A DNA stretch of 64,000 nt from UBA5794 sp963714375 (GCA_963714375.1 CAVQOG010000006.1:186001-250000), one strand, 5' to 3'. Positions 43,809 through 53,253 are shown, counted from the stretch's first letter. Program-made: numbers and translations. The notes: generated by a model not told the origin, from the sequence alone.

Positions 43809-44830
43809 CGTGCTACCTCGATGAACATCGCATCTCCGAACGAAAGGAACCGATACCCCGCATCCAACGCATGTTGGTACACCTCGCGCCATCGATCGCC
43901 GAGCAAGGATGCAATCAGCACAAGCAAGGTGGTCGACGGAGCATGGAAGTTCGTGACGACCGCATCAACCACTCTGGGTCGGTATCCCGGAATAATGAAC
44001 AGATCAGTTGGACCAGAGAACGGTACAACCAGCCGACCATCAGTGGCTGCCGATTCAAGCGATCGGACCACGGTTGTGCCCACGGCGACAACCCTCTTAC
44101 CGTGCGACCTCGCGAGCGCTACAGCACTCACGGTTTCGGGAGGGACGCTGACATGCTCCGTGTGTATCCGGTGATCCTCGACGATTCCCGTTCCGTCGGT
44201 TCCTCGGTCCATCGGCCGAAAGGTATCGAGACCAACTTCGAGATCTACCCGTGCTGTACCAACTCCCATGGATTCAAGTTCGGTCATCAGCGCTGGAGTG
44301 AAGTGGAGGGCAGCAGTCGGAGCTGCCGACGACCCAACCGTGGTCGCGAACATCGTCTGATACCGGTCAGGGTTGACAAGCTCTCCGTGGAAGTATGGCG
44401 GAAGGGGTATGACGCCGTGCTGGTCGATTGCATGCTCCGCATCTTCGGGGGTGTCGAGCGACACCGTCGCGATCCCGTCCCGTGGATCGGAAAGCAGCGT
44501 GACAGCGATTGAGCCGACGGTGATCGTGGACCCTCTCGCGACCTTCCTCGAAGGCCGAATCATGGCCTGCCAACGAACAGGATCCATTCGACGCGTGAGC
44601 AGTACTTCGGTGCGTCCGCCGGTTTCCCTGGTTCCAACCAGTCGTGCGGCGCGTACCTTGGTTTCGTTGACAACCAGGAGGTCTCCGGGATTGAGCAGCG
44701 TCGGGAGGTCGCTGAATACCAGGTCTCGCATGGTCGACGTATCAAGAAGACGTGAGCTGTCCCGAGGCTCGATCGCTTCCTGCGCGATCGCTGCATTCGG
44801 TAGGTCGTACGAGAAGTCGTCAACAAGCAT
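43805..44830 (-). CDS. queA: tRNA preQ1(34) S-adenosylmethionine ribosyltransferase-isomerase QueA
   Basis: 341 residues. Typical segments are DFSYDLPNAAIAQEAIEPRDSSRLL, PGDLLVVNETKVRAARL, HGVIPLPPYFHGE, SSAAPTAALHFTPAL and ALDAGYRFLSFGDAMFI. It adds the epoxycyclopentane ring precursor to preQ1-tRNA from SAM. The queA-tgt-yajC-secDF order is ancient and also seen in E. coli. Confidence 0.95.
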   Translation of the reverse strand: MLVDDFSYDLPNAAIAQEAIEPRDSSRLLDTSTMRDLVFSDLPTLLNPGDLLVVNETKVRAARLVGTRETGGRTEVLLTRRMDPVRWQAMIRPSRKVARGSTITVGSIAVTLLSDPRDGIATVSLDTPEDAEHAIDQHGVIPLPPYFHGELVNPDRYQTMFATTVGSSAAPTAALHFTPALMTELESMGVGTARVDLEVGLDTFRPMDRGTDGTGIVEDHRIHTEHVSVPPETVSAVALARSHGKRVVAVGTTVVRSLESAATDGRLVVPFSGPTDLFIIPGYRPRVVDAVVTNFHAPSTTLLVLIASLLGDRWREVYQHALDAGYRFLSFGDAMFIEVAR

Positions 44831-44854
44831 CAGGCAAGCGTACGGCCAGTACCG

Positions 44855-45889
44855 CTAGAGCAGTGTTCCCTGATCAGTGGATGCTACCGACCGAGGCGGT
44901 TCCATACCGAGGTGCCGGTAGCCGCCTTCGGTCGCGATTCGGCCACGTGGCGTTCGCTGAAGGAATCCTTCGAGAATGAGGAAAGGCTCATAGGCGTCTT
45001 CCACGGTCTCTGGATCCTCGCCGACCGCTATTGCAAGTGTGGAGAGTCCCACCGGCCCCCCGCCAAACTTCACAATGATCGATTCGAGGATCGAGCGATC
45101 GACCTTGTCCAGTCCAGCCTCATCAACCTCAAAAGTCTCCAGGGCAACATCTGCGATACCAGCGGTGACGACACCATCAGCGCGTACAGCCGCGTAGTCC
45201 CGGACACGGCGCAAGAGGCGGTTCGCTATGCGCGGGGTTCCTCTACTCCGACGAGCTATCGCATGACATCCTGCAGCATCGGTCTCACACCCGAGAAGAT
45301 GTGACGATCGCTCCACGATGGCCGCAAGATCGTCTGATCCGTAGTAGTCGAGTCGTGCGACATAGCCGAACCGATCTCGCAGCGGAGGTGCCACCCGACC
45401 GACGCGCGTCGTGGCCCCGATCAGTGTGAACTCAGGTAGGTCGATCTTGATCGAGCTTGCCGCCGGTCCCTTGCCAACGACGATGTCGAGTTGACGATCC
45501 TCCATTGCTGGGTACATAACCTCCTCAACCTGGCGAGGAAGGCGGTGGATCTCATCGATGAAGAGGACATCTCCAGGTTGCAGGTTGGTAAGCACGGCTG
45601 CGAGGTCACCCGGTCGGTCAAGGGCTGGTCCCGAAGTCGATCGAAATGCTGCGCCCATCTCAGCGGCGACGATGGCGGCCAGGCTCGTCTTGCCGAGTCC
45701 GGGGGGCCCGGAAAAAAGAATGTGGTCAACAGCTTCGCCGCGCCCCGATGCCGCCTCGATCAGTATTGAAAGGCGTTCCTTGAGCGATTCCTGTCCGACG
45801 AATTCGTCGAGCCGGCGCGGCCGCAGCCCGATCTCAATGGCAACGTCCTCTTCGGTCTGCGCTGTTGCAAGGAGCCCGTCTTCTCTCAT
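44855..45889 (-). CDS. ruvB: Holliday junction branch-migration helicase RuvB
   Basis: 344 residues. N-terminal LRPRRLDEFVGQESLKERL, Walker A ILFSGPPGLGKTSLA, Walker B LFIDEIHRL, sensor LIGATTRVGRVAPPLRDRFGY, and the C-terminal winged helix (GFLQRTPRGRIATEGGYRHLG). It drives junction branch migration with RuvA. ATGA overlap with ruvA. Confidence 0.97.
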   Translation of the reverse strand: MREDGLLATAQTEEDVAIEIGLRPRRLDEFVGQESLKERLSILIEAASGRGEAVDHILFSGPPGLGKTSLAAIVAAEMGAAFRSTSGPALDRPGDLAAVLTNLQPGDVLFIDEIHRLPRQVEEVMYPAMEDRQLDIVVGKGPAASSIKIDLPEFTLIGATTRVGRVAPPLRDRFGYVARLDYYGSDDLAAIVERSSHLLGCETDAAGCHAIARRSRGTPRIANRLLRRVRDYAAVRADGVVTAGIADVALETFEVDEAGLDKVDRSILESIIVKFGGGPVGLSTLAIAVGEDPETVEDAYEPFLILEGFLQRTPRGRIATEGGYRHLGMEPPRSVASTDQGTLL

Positions 45890-46461
45890 GATCGGTTCTT
45901 CCCGAGTTCCTGGAGCGACCGCTTGACGAGGTCCTCCACCGGGAGATCTGCCGAGAGCGACCCAAGGACTCCGCGGATTTCATCCGGTGCATATCCGAGG
46001 TTCTCAAGGGCAGCACGCGCATCGCTCATGGGGCCAGACGCTATGTTCGTTTCACTGAAGGAATCCAGCTTGGCCTGCAACTCCAGCATCAGTTTGTCTG
46101 CACTCCGTTTCCCGATACCGGGAACGACTGTCAGCGCGGCGGTATCTCCCGCAAGGACAGCGCGATGGAGGTCAGGTGGCGAGAGCGTTGCCGAGATAGC
46201 GAGCGCGACCTTCGGTCCGACGCCCGAAACACCGAGCAACAGTTGGAACAGATCACGCTCCTCAGTGGTCAGAAAGCCGTAGAAGGCGAGCTGGTCCTCG
46301 CGCACATGCAAATGGGTATGGAGAACTGCGTCTTCACCGAGCGAAGGCAATTCTGCAAGGGTGCGAGGCGTTACCGCGACGTTGTACCCCACGCCGCCAA
46401 CGTCGATGATCACGGTTTCGGTATCTCTGTGCGCTATCGAACCGCGGAGTCTGCCGATCAT
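45886..46461 (-). CDS. ruvA: Holliday junction DNA-binding protein RuvA
   Basis: 191 residues. Domain I OB fold (MIGRLRGSIAHRD, VGGVGYNVAVT), helix-hairpin-helix domain II (LLLGVSGVGPKVALAI, LTVVPGIGKRSADKLMLEL) and C-terminal domain III that contacts RuvB. It overlaps both ruvC and ruvB by 4 nt, so the three are translated together. Confidence 0.96.
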   Translation of the reverse strand: MIGRLRGSIAHRDTETVIIDVGGVGYNVAVTPRTLAELPSLGEDAVLHTHLHVREDQLAFYGFLTTEERDLFQLLLGVSGVGPKVALAISATLSPPDLHRAVLAGDTAALTVVPGIGKRSADKLMLELQAKLDSFSETNIASGPMSDARAALENLGYAPDEIRGVLGSLSADLPVEDLVKRSLQELGKNRS

Positions 46462-46952
46462 CGGGCAACCGCCTGTGCGAGGGGTCCGAGGTGCTGGACG
46501 TGGCAGAGCGCGATTCCCAATGCGTCAGCGGCATCTATCGACCCTTGGATCTTTCCCATGCCGAGGCGCATATGCAAGACAGCCTCGATCTGTGCCTTGT
46601 CTGCGCTACCGGAACCTGTGACGGTCAGTTTCATCTGGGATGGAGAGTATTCGGCGACAGCGAGTCCGCGATCAGCAATCGTCGCCATCACGACACCGGA
46701 GGCACGGGCGACGGCCATCGCCGTCCCGCGGTTTCGGTTTACGAATACCTGTTCAATCGCCGCGGATTCAATCGGATAGTCGTCGAGGACACCTTCAATG
46801 TCGTGGCGGAGCTCAAGGAGCCGCATGGCATCGTCGATTCTCGGATCGGTCGTGATGACACCAGCTGCCACAGCTCGACTCTTTCCGGAGACCGATTCGA
46901 CGACTCCGTAACCTGTACGGGTCAGTCCGGGGTCAATTCCCAAAACGAACAT
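46458..46952 (-). CDS. ruvC: Crossover junction endodeoxyribonuclease RuvC
   Basis: 164 residues. RNase H-like fold with the first catalytic Asp in VLGIDPGLTRTGYG, Glu in AIEQVFVNRN, and the final acidic pair near DAADALGIALCH. It resolves Holliday junctions by symmetric nicks. It lies 14 bp after yebC. Confidence 0.95.
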   Translation of the reverse strand: MFVLGIDPGLTRTGYGVVESVSGKSRAVAAGVITTDPRIDDAMRLLELRHDIEGVLDDYPIESAAIEQVFVNRNRGTAMAVARASGVVMATIADRGLAVAEYSPSQMKLTVTGSGSADKAQIEAVLHMRLGMGKIQGSIDAADALGIALCHVQHLGPLAQAVAR

Positions 46953-46966
46953 ATGTTCGCATGCTA

Positions 46967-47719
46967 CTAGGGAGTCGCTTCCTTCTCAAGCATCGCAAAA
47001 ACCTCATCGGGGATGTCGAAGTTCGCAAAGACGGCCTGGACATCATCTAGGTCTTCAAGGGCGTCAACGAGACGTAGAACCCTTGGGGCCATCTTGGCAC
47101 CGACCGGCACCGAGATCGAAGGAAGGTATGTCACGTCACCTGAGTCAATATGGATTTCAGCATTCTCAAGCGCCGTCCGCACGGTCTGAAGATCCCCTGG
47201 CGGACATACGATCTCCCACTGGTCATCAGAGGGGTTCACGTCGTCGGCTCCCCCTTCGAGAGCTGCCAGCATCACGGTGTCCTCATCGCCGGTGACAACC
47301 AGGAGCCCTCGCTGCTCAAAGAGGTAGCCAACCGAGCCTGGCTCTCCGAGATTGCCGTCATTCTTCGTAAACGCCGACCGCACATCTGAGGCGGCCCGGT
47401 TGCGGTTGTCCGTCAAGATCTGGACATAGATCGCGACGCCACCTGGTCCGTAGCCCTCATAGAACGTCTCGATGTAATCGACCCCATCAACGTCTCCTGC
47501 TCCCCGGGCAACGGCTCGGTCGATGTTGTCCTTGGGGACCGAGTTGTCCTTTGCCTTTTGTACAGCGGTAACAAGTGTTGGATTTGCCGACAGATCGGCA
47601 CCACCATTGCGTGCGGCCGATTCAATGCTCTTGATGAGTTTGGCGAACAGCTTGCCCCGTTTGGCATCCTGACGGCCCTTGCGGTGCTTGATGTTCGCCC
47701 ACTTGGAATGTCCTGCCAC
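46967..47719 (-). CDS. YebC/PmpR-family protein (TACO1-like)
   Basis: 250 residues from GTG 47719, which gives the family start MAGHSKWANIKHRKGRQDAKRGK and shares a base with the pdxT stop. Also typical are NPTLVTAVQKAKDNSVPKDNIDRA, YEGYGPGGVAIYVQILTDNRNRA and GSVGYLFEQRG. Members act as transcription regulators or, as recently reported, relieve ribosome stalling. Its place upstream of ruvC is conserved. Confidence 0.94.
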   Translation of the reverse strand: MAGHSKWANIKHRKGRQDAKRGKLFAKLIKSIESAARNGGADLSANPTLVTAVQKAKDNSVPKDNIDRAVARGAGDVDGVDYIETFYEGYGPGGVAIYVQILTDNRNRAASDVRSAFTKNDGNLGEPGSVGYLFEQRGLLVVTGDEDTVMLAALEGGADDVNPSDDQWEIVCPPGDLQTVRTALENAEIHIDSGDVTYLPSISVPVGAKMAPRVLRLVDALEDLDDVQAVFANFDIPDEVFAMLEKEATP

Positions 47720-48306
47720 TATCGGTTCTCCTCGACGAGCCCTACCAGCATTGCATGGAGGCGATCGTCGCTCGTCAGCTCTGGATGGAACGCGGCGGCA
47801 AGGATACGACCCTGACGCACCAATACCGGATGCTCGCGACCGTCGGTTCCCGTCACGGAGGCAAGAACGTCGACGTCCCCCCCGAGCTTCTCGATCCATG
47901 GGGCTCTGATGAACACAGCGTGCATCGGCTCATCGAGACCAGCAACCACAAGATCGGCTTCGAAAGAGTCGACCTGGCGCCCGAAGGCGTTTCGTTCCAC
48001 CGTCGCGTCGAGGAGACCGAGCTGGGGCTGATCGTGGCCAACGGTGCTCGATGCCAGAAAGATCATTCCCGCACAGGTCCCGAGGATGGGCATTCCATCG
48101 CGTCCACGCTTTCGGATCGGCTCGATCAGCCCGAACATGGTGGCAAGCCGCCCAATGGTCGTGGATTCACCACCGGGAATGATGAGTGCATCAACGGATG
48201 CAAGTTCCTCGGGGGTGCGGACCTCGATTCCGTCCACTCCGAGGGAATCGACCATGGCAAGGTGTTCTCGGAAATCTCCCTGCAGCGCAAGGACCCCGAT
48301 TTTCAT
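47719..48306 (-). CDS. pdxT: Pyridoxal 5'-phosphate synthase glutaminase subunit
   Basis: 195 residues, class I glutaminase fold. The nucleophile Cys is in PILGTCAGMIFLA; IPGGESTTIGRL forms the oxyanion region; the His-Glu pair is in AAAFHPELTSD. It feeds ammonia to PdxS. Overlaps pdxS by 4 nt. Confidence 0.95.
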   Translation of the reverse strand: MKIGVLALQGDFREHLAMVDSLGVDGIEVRTPEELASVDALIIPGGESTTIGRLATMFGLIEPIRKRGRDGMPILGTCAGMIFLASSTVGHDQPQLGLLDATVERNAFGRQVDSFEADLVVAGLDEPMHAVFIRAPWIEKLGGDVDVLASVTGTDGREHPVLVRQGRILAAAFHPELTSDDRLHAMLVGLVEENR

Positions 48307-49196
48307 GAGCCGCGGTGCTGCATCAGCTCCGTGTCGGGCAGCGTGTCGATGTTGATCCCGACCATCGCTTCGCCAAGGTTCTTGGAGACCTTGGCAATCA
48401 TTGCAGGGTCGTTGTGGAAGGTCGTTGCCTGGACGATTGCGCTTGCTCGCTCGGCAGGGTCGCCTGATTTGAAGATCCCTGAACCAACAAACACACCGTC
48501 ACAGCCGAGCTGCATCATCAGGGCTGCGTCCGAAGGTGTCGCGATCCCGCCAGCGGCGAAGTTCACGACGGGAAGGACACCTGTGGCTGCAACTTCCTTC
48601 ACCAGGTCGTATGGAGCGCGCAGGTCTCTCGCTGCGTTCATGATCTCGTCTGGCCCGAGGGTGGTTAGCCACGCAATCTGAGCGTTCATCTTGCGCATGT
48701 GTTTCACCGCCTCAACGACGTTCCCTGTTCCGGGTTCGCCCTTTGTGCGGATCATTGCGGCACCCTCGCCGAGTCGGCGCAATGCCTCACCGAGATCCTT
48801 GGCACCACAGACAAACGGAACCGTGAAGGCATGCTTGTCGATATGGAACTCGTCCACGGGGCTGAGCACTTCGGACTCATCGATGTAGTCGACTCCGAGG
48901 GATTCAAGAACCCGTGCCTCGACGAAGTGGCCGATCCGGGATTTTGCCATCACCGGGATCGACACGGCCGCAATGATCGCCTCTACCTTGGCTGGATCCG
49001 CCATGCGCGCAACTCCGCCGTGTGCCCGGATATCTGCGGGAACCCGTTCGAGGGACATGACCGCACAGGCGCCAGCTTCTTCTGCGATCTTGGCCTGCTC
49101 TGGCGACACGACATCCATGATGACGCCGCCCTTCAGCATTTCTGCGAGACCGCGCTTGACCTTGTCCGTGCCTTGTTGTGTGCTTGTATCAGTCAT
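48303..49196 (-). CDS. pdxS: Pyridoxal 5'-phosphate synthase lyase subunit
   Basis: 297 residues from ATG 49196. Characteristic segments are KRGLAEMLKGGVIMDVVSPEQA, MSLERVPADIRAHGGVARMADP, PVMAKSRIGHFVEA, FVCGAKDLGEALRR, and PVVNFAAGGIATPSDAALMMQLG. With PdxT it makes PLP from ribose-5-phosphate, glyceraldehyde-3-phosphate and glutamine. Next to pimA as in mycobacteria. Confidence 0.97.
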   Translation of the reverse strand: MTDTSTQQGTDKVKRGLAEMLKGGVIMDVVSPEQAKIAEEAGACAVMSLERVPADIRAHGGVARMADPAKVEAIIAAVSIPVMAKSRIGHFVEARVLESLGVDYIDESEVLSPVDEFHIDKHAFTVPFVCGAKDLGEALRRLGEGAAMIRTKGEPGTGNVVEAVKHMRKMNAQIAWLTTLGPDEIMNAARDLRAPYDLVKEVAATGVLPVVNFAAGGIATPSDAALMMQLGCDGVFVGSGIFKSGDPAERASAIVQATTFHNDPAMIAKVSKNLGEAMVGINIDTLPDTELMQHRGS

Positions 49197-49278
49197 TGTC
49201 GTGACCCTTGGTTGGCGATACCTGAACTTTGGTGATATCGGAATTGTGGCGATGTTTGAATTGTAGAGGGGGCACAGG

Positions 49279-50346
49279 TCAGCGTGGTCGTCCATGTGCG
49301 GCGATGGCATCCATGTAGGCAGCCTCAAACATCGTCGCAACGGTGCGCCCATCGAACATGTTGGCACGCTGCAGCCCGGTCAATTGGAGCTCGAGGCGTC
49401 TTTCTGTGTCCGTAAGAAGCGTCACGATCCGAGACGCAAGGCCAACGGGATCACCGGGAGCAACGATCTCGGCTGCATCACCCACGACATGGGCAAACGC
49501 CGGGATCCCAGATGCAACGACTGCACATCCTGCCGCCATTGCCTCAACCACGACAATACCGAACGACTCTCCGCCGAGGTTCGGTGCGCAGTAGATCTCG
49601 GAGGTGGAGAGGACATCGGCCTTCTCCTGCTCGGTGACACGACCCAGATACGTCACCGCGGAAGTCTGAATGTCGCGGGTCGCACCGACAACGGTGAGGT
49701 TCGCGTCCGGAACCGCGTGAACCACAGCCGGCCATGCGGCAAGGAGAACATCGAGGCCCTTACGCGGATCATCCCTACCGAGGAATGTCACCGATGCGGG
49801 ACGCTTGGTATTTGGTGTATACGCTCCGATTTCGACGCCGTTGGGGACGATCCGTGCGTCGATCATATGCGAGATCGCCGAACGAGAAACAGGACTTGTC
49901 GCGGTTGCCACGTCGATCTTGGACACGATCTGACGGAGGAGCATGCCGGTACTTCGGTATGTTCGGCGGATCCACGTTGGGGGGTCAGCGTGGAACGTTC
50001 CGACTTTTGGCACGTCACCGATCCTGGTTGCGGCGAGTGACACGGTCGGCATGAGGGGCTCATGGATATGGACGACGTCTGCGTCTGCCATCGCTGCCGA
50101 GAGAGCCTTGCGTACCCGTGGGTTGACCATGATTGGCGTCGACGATTTGTTCGCCGTGATGGTCCGTGTTCGACCTATCAGAACGGTACCGGGCGGGAGT
50201 TCGGCGCCTGAGGTACCCTCGATGCCCGGGCCAATCAGCGTGACATCGTGTCCGAGGTCCCCAAGCCAGCCCACAAGCCGGATGGCCTGATCCTGCACTC
50301 CCCCGCTGCGTCCGAGATCATACGGGCATACGATCGCGACGTTCAT
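49279..50346 (-). CDS. pimA: Phosphatidylinositol alpha-mannosyltransferase-like GT4
   Basis: 355 residues from ATG 50346, overlapping the acyltransferase stop. GT-B fold. The N-terminal MNVAIVCPYDLGRSGGVQDQ loop is the PimA-type GDP-mannose/PI region; KVGTFHADPPTWIRR, VTFLGRDDPRKGLDVLLAAW and GESFGIVVVEAMAAGCAVVAS follow. PimA adds the first mannose to PI at the inner membrane face. The assignment leans on the pgsA-acyltransferase-pimA order shared with mycobacteria. Confidence 0.85.
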   Translation of the reverse strand: MNVAIVCPYDLGRSGGVQDQAIRLVGWLGDLGHDVTLIGPGIEGTSGAELPPGTVLIGRTRTITANKSSTPIMVNPRVRKALSAAMADADVVHIHEPLMPTVSLAATRIGDVPKVGTFHADPPTWIRRTYRSTGMLLRQIVSKIDVATATSPVSRSAISHMIDARIVPNGVEIGAYTPNTKRPASVTFLGRDDPRKGLDVLLAAWPAVVHAVPDANLTVVGATRDIQTSAVTYLGRVTEQEKADVLSTSEIYCAPNLGGESFGIVVVEAMAAGCAVVASGIPAFAHVVGDAAEIVAPGDPVGLASRIVTLLTDTERRLELQLTGLQRANMFDGRTVATMFEAAYMDAIAAHGRPR

Positions 50347-51236
50347 GCCCGATACCCCACATCCGATGGCCAATTCGGCTGAAAGAGATGCCACTGGGCT
50401 GGATCTCGAGCGATGATCTCTTCGAGCTTCCGTGCCATGAGCACAGCCCCAACAGCAACGGCCTGATCGCGAGATTCCTGTTCGGGGATATCGACAGGCG
50501 GGTGCACCTCAATGCGATGACCAGCCCCTTCCTTGAAGTACACACCGACCGGTATGAGAGCAGCACCTGTCAGAATTGCCAGTCCCACCGGCCCCGCTGG
50601 CATCTTTGTTTCCTCGCCGAAGAACTCAGCCGTCAAACCGCTCCCGGTGACATCTCGGTCCGCAAGCAATGCAATGACCTTGCCCTTCTTGAGTGTTCGG
50701 ATCAGCTTCGATCGACGTTGTGGGTCAGTGGTCAGAACAATGTCAATGCCGAGTTGGTTGCGGACATCCACGAACCATTTCGTAATCCGGCCATTCGGGA
50801 GGTCCTCTGCCACTGCAAGAACAGGTGCCCCGATCTCGTCGGCGATGAGACCCGCGACTTCCCAGCTTCCGAGGTGTGGCAGAGCAAAGATGATGCCTCT
50901 TCCGTCATCCATCGCCTTGAACACATGCTCGAAGCCAATCCGTTCGACCCGGCTCGAAACAGCCTTGTGTCTCCGCGGCCGAAGCCAAAGTGTCTCTGCC
51001 CAGTATCGCCCATACGATTCATACATCCGATTGACGGCTGACTCGATCTCAGTATCGGATACATCCGGTCCCATAACACGGCGCATGTGGCCCCGCAGGA
51101 GCGGTCGTTTGTTGGATCGGCGCGCCGCACCTCTCCTTCCCATCCATTCCCCGGTGTAGCGCATCCATGGCTCAGGAAACGCTCCGAAGATGGCCGCGGC
51201 GAAACGAAACCCGTAATAGGCAATGAGGTGCTTCAC
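50343..51236 (-). CDS. LpxL/HtrB-like lysophospholipid acyltransferase (PIM acyltransferase PatA type)
   Basis: 297 residues from GTG 51236, which overlaps the pgsA stop (GTGA). The H-x4-E acyltransferase motif is IFALPHLGSWEVAG, and LADRDVTGSGLTAEFFGEETKMPAGPVGLAILTGAALIPVGV is the usual second region. An N-terminal hydrophobic helix anchors it. In mycobacteria the gene in this slot (PatA) acylates the mannose of PIM1. Same role inferred here from position. Confidence 0.88.
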   Translation of the reverse strand: MKHLIAYYGFRFAAAIFGAFPEPWMRYTGEWMGRRGAARRSNKRPLLRGHMRRVMGPDVSDTEIESAVNRMYESYGRYWAETLWLRPRRHKAVSSRVERIGFEHVFKAMDDGRGIIFALPHLGSWEVAGLIADEIGAPVLAVAEDLPNGRITKWFVDVRNQLGIDIVLTTDPQRRSKLIRTLKKGKVIALLADRDVTGSGLTAEFFGEETKMPAGPVGLAILTGAALIPVGVYFKEGAGHRIEVHPPVDIPEQESRDQAVAVGAVLMARKLEEIIARDPAQWHLFQPNWPSDVGYRA

Positions 51237-51820
51237 GAGTCCAGTTGCTGCCAAGTCTTCCAGATACGCTGAAGCACCGTGAAACCGGTCAGCACAGCGA
51301 ACACCCAAAGGATTGGCTCCATGATTTCGAGGCCAAAGCCGACAAGCCCGGTCCCCGTGAGGATCAAGAGCATGCGTTCGGCTCTCCCCATCCAACCGCC
51401 CTTGCCTTCGAGTCCGAGGAGTTCGGCATGCGCCCTGACGTACGGGACCAGGAGCGAGAACGCAAGACTGAAGACGCAGAGCACCAAGAGACGTGGGTCG
51501 AATCTCAAATAGACGGAGAGACCGATCCAAATCGCAATTTCACCGAACCGATCCGACATGGTGTCAAGGAATGCACCGCGATTCGACGCCGTCCCCTGGT
51601 GGCGCGCGAGGGGTCCGTCGAGTGCGTCGAGGACGACACCGAAGGCTGCTATCGAGGCACCCCATACGAGTTCGCCCGTTGCAATCAGAACAGCACCGGC
51701 AATCGTGAACAGCAGACCAAGAACTGTGACGATGGCTGGCGTGAAGTGCAGCTTCGCAAGGAACGCAGCAATGGGTTTGAGAATTGGAGCGACTTTCTTT
51801 CGCCCCTTGAGGTCGATCAA
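51233..51820 (-). CDS. pgsA: CDP-alcohol phosphatidyltransferase (PI/PI-phosphate synthase type)
   Basis: 195 residues. The start is a TTG at 51820 with a perfect GAAGGAGG Shine-Dalgarno 7 nt upstream; no ATG or GTG fits as well. The CDP-alcohol transferase signature is complete: LDALDGPLARHQG then GAFLDTMSDR. About six membrane segments. It condenses CDP-diacylglycerol with an alcohol, by context inositol phosphate. Linked by overlap to the acyltransferase and pimA. Confidence 0.88.
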   Translation of the reverse strand: MIDLKGRKKVAPILKPIAAFLAKLHFTPAIVTVLGLLFTIAGAVLIATGELVWGASIAAFGVVLDALDGPLARHQGTASNRGAFLDTMSDRFGEIAIWIGLSVYLRFDPRLLVLCVFSLAFSLLVPYVRAHAELLGLEGKGGWMGRAERMLLILTGTGLVGFGLEIMEPILWVFAVLTGFTVLQRIWKTWQQLDS

Positions 51821-51951
51821 GCGGAGACCTCCTTCGGGCGAAAGGTACCACAGACGGCGAGGGTTCAACCGGCCACTAGAATCTGTGTGTCCGGTGGAGC
51901 TTCGGCCACCGTGCATCGACTTCCTACCCCGAGGCGTGAGGTTTGACAGGC

Positions 51952-53244
51952 ATGAGTGATTCCAAGGCCAAGCTGAGCATCGGAGACGAAACCATCGAGC
52001 TTGACAAGTTCGAGGCAACGATGGGTCAACCTGCGATCGATATTCGGCGCCTGCGCGCCGATCTGGGGCACGTGACCTTCGACCCCGGTTTCGCCAATAC
52101 GGCAGGTGCCCGCTCGGAGATCACCTACATCAACGGTGCCGAAGGCGAACTCCGCCACCGTGGGTACCAGATTGAGGATCTGGCGATCAACTGCAGCTTC
52201 CTAGAGGTCGCGTATTTGCTTCTGTACGGCAAGCTCCCCAATCAGGTCGAGCTCGATGCGTGGGAGCACGACATCTCCACCCACACCCTCCTCAATGAGG
52301 AGATGCGCTCCTTCTTCGATGCATTCCCGCGAAGGGCTCATCCCATGGCCGTGCTGTCTTCGGCTACCAATGCGATCTCAACGTTCTATGACGTGTATCG
52401 CAGACCGACGCGCAAGCAGGAAATCGATTCGGGCGCACGGACCCTGATCGCCAAGCTGCCGACAGTGGCTGCTTGGGCGTATAAGAAGTCGATCGGTGAG
52501 CCGTATGTCTACCCGGACAACAACCTCGACTATGTCGAGAACTTTCTCCACATGATGTTCACGCGACCGGTCGAAGACGTCCCCATCGATCCTGCAGTCG
52601 TGAAGGCACTCAATGTCTTGCTGATTCTCCATGCAGACCATGGGCAGAACTGTTCGACGGCGACCGTTCGGGCAGTTGGATCGTCAAGGGCGAACATGTT
52701 CACTTCGGTAGCTGCAGGAATGGGTGCACTGTGGGGTCCGCTCCATGGCGGTGCAAACCAGTCGGTCATCGAGATGCTCCAGGTCATCCATGACGACCCT
52801 GATGCCACCATCGAATCGACCATTGCGAGGGCGAAAGACAAGGATGACGAATTCCGTCTCATGGGATTCGGCCATCGGGTGTACAGCAACTACGACCCAC
52901 GGGCCCGCGTGCTCAAGTCCTTCGCCGAGGACGTACTTGACCGCATGGAGACAACCGATCCGCTCCTCGAAATAGCACGTGAACTTGAGGCAGCCGCTCT
53001 GGCCGACGACTATTTTGCGTCGCGCAAGCTGTACCCGAACGTCGATTTCTACTCGGGGATCATCTTCCGGGCGTTGGGTTTCCCTTCGCGGATGTTCACT
53101 GTGCTGTTTGCCATCGGCCGTATCCCCGGTTGGATCGCAAACTGGATGGAAATGAACAGCGATCCCGACACCCGCATCATGCGCCCCCGCCAGCTCTATG
53201 TCGGTGAGACCGCCAGGGACTACGTGAACATCGAAGACCGCTGA
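51952..53244 (+). CDS. gltA: Citrate synthase (type II)
   Basis: 430 residues from ATG 51952 (a TTG three codons earlier is open). Active-site regions are LNVLLILHADHGQNCSTATVR, GPLHGGANQSVIEML, MGFGHRVYSNYDPR and NVDFYSGIIFRALGFP, covering the two catalytic His and the Asp. It condenses oxaloacetate with acetyl-CoA. It is divergent from pgsA with a 131-bp gap and convergent with the next gene. Confidence 0.96.
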   Translation: MSDSKAKLSIGDETIELDKFEATMGQPAIDIRRLRADLGHVTFDPGFANTAGARSEITYINGAEGELRHRGYQIEDLAINCSFLEVAYLLLYGKLPNQVELDAWEHDISTHTLLNEEMRSFFDAFPRRAHPMAVLSSATNAISTFYDVYRRPTRKQEIDSGARTLIAKLPTVAAWAYKKSIGEPYVYPDNNLDYVENFLHMMFTRPVEDVPIDPAVVKALNVLLILHADHGQNCSTATVRAVGSSRANMFTSVAAGMGALWGPLHGGANQSVIEMLQVIHDDPDATIESTIARAKDKDDEFRLMGFGHRVYSNYDPRARVLKSFAEDVLDRMETTDPLLEIARELEAAALADDYFASRKLYPNVDFYSGIIFRALGFPSRMFTVLFAIGRIPGWIANWMEMNSDPDTRIMRPRQLYVGETARDYVNIEDR

Positions 53245-53253
53245 AAGCTATGA

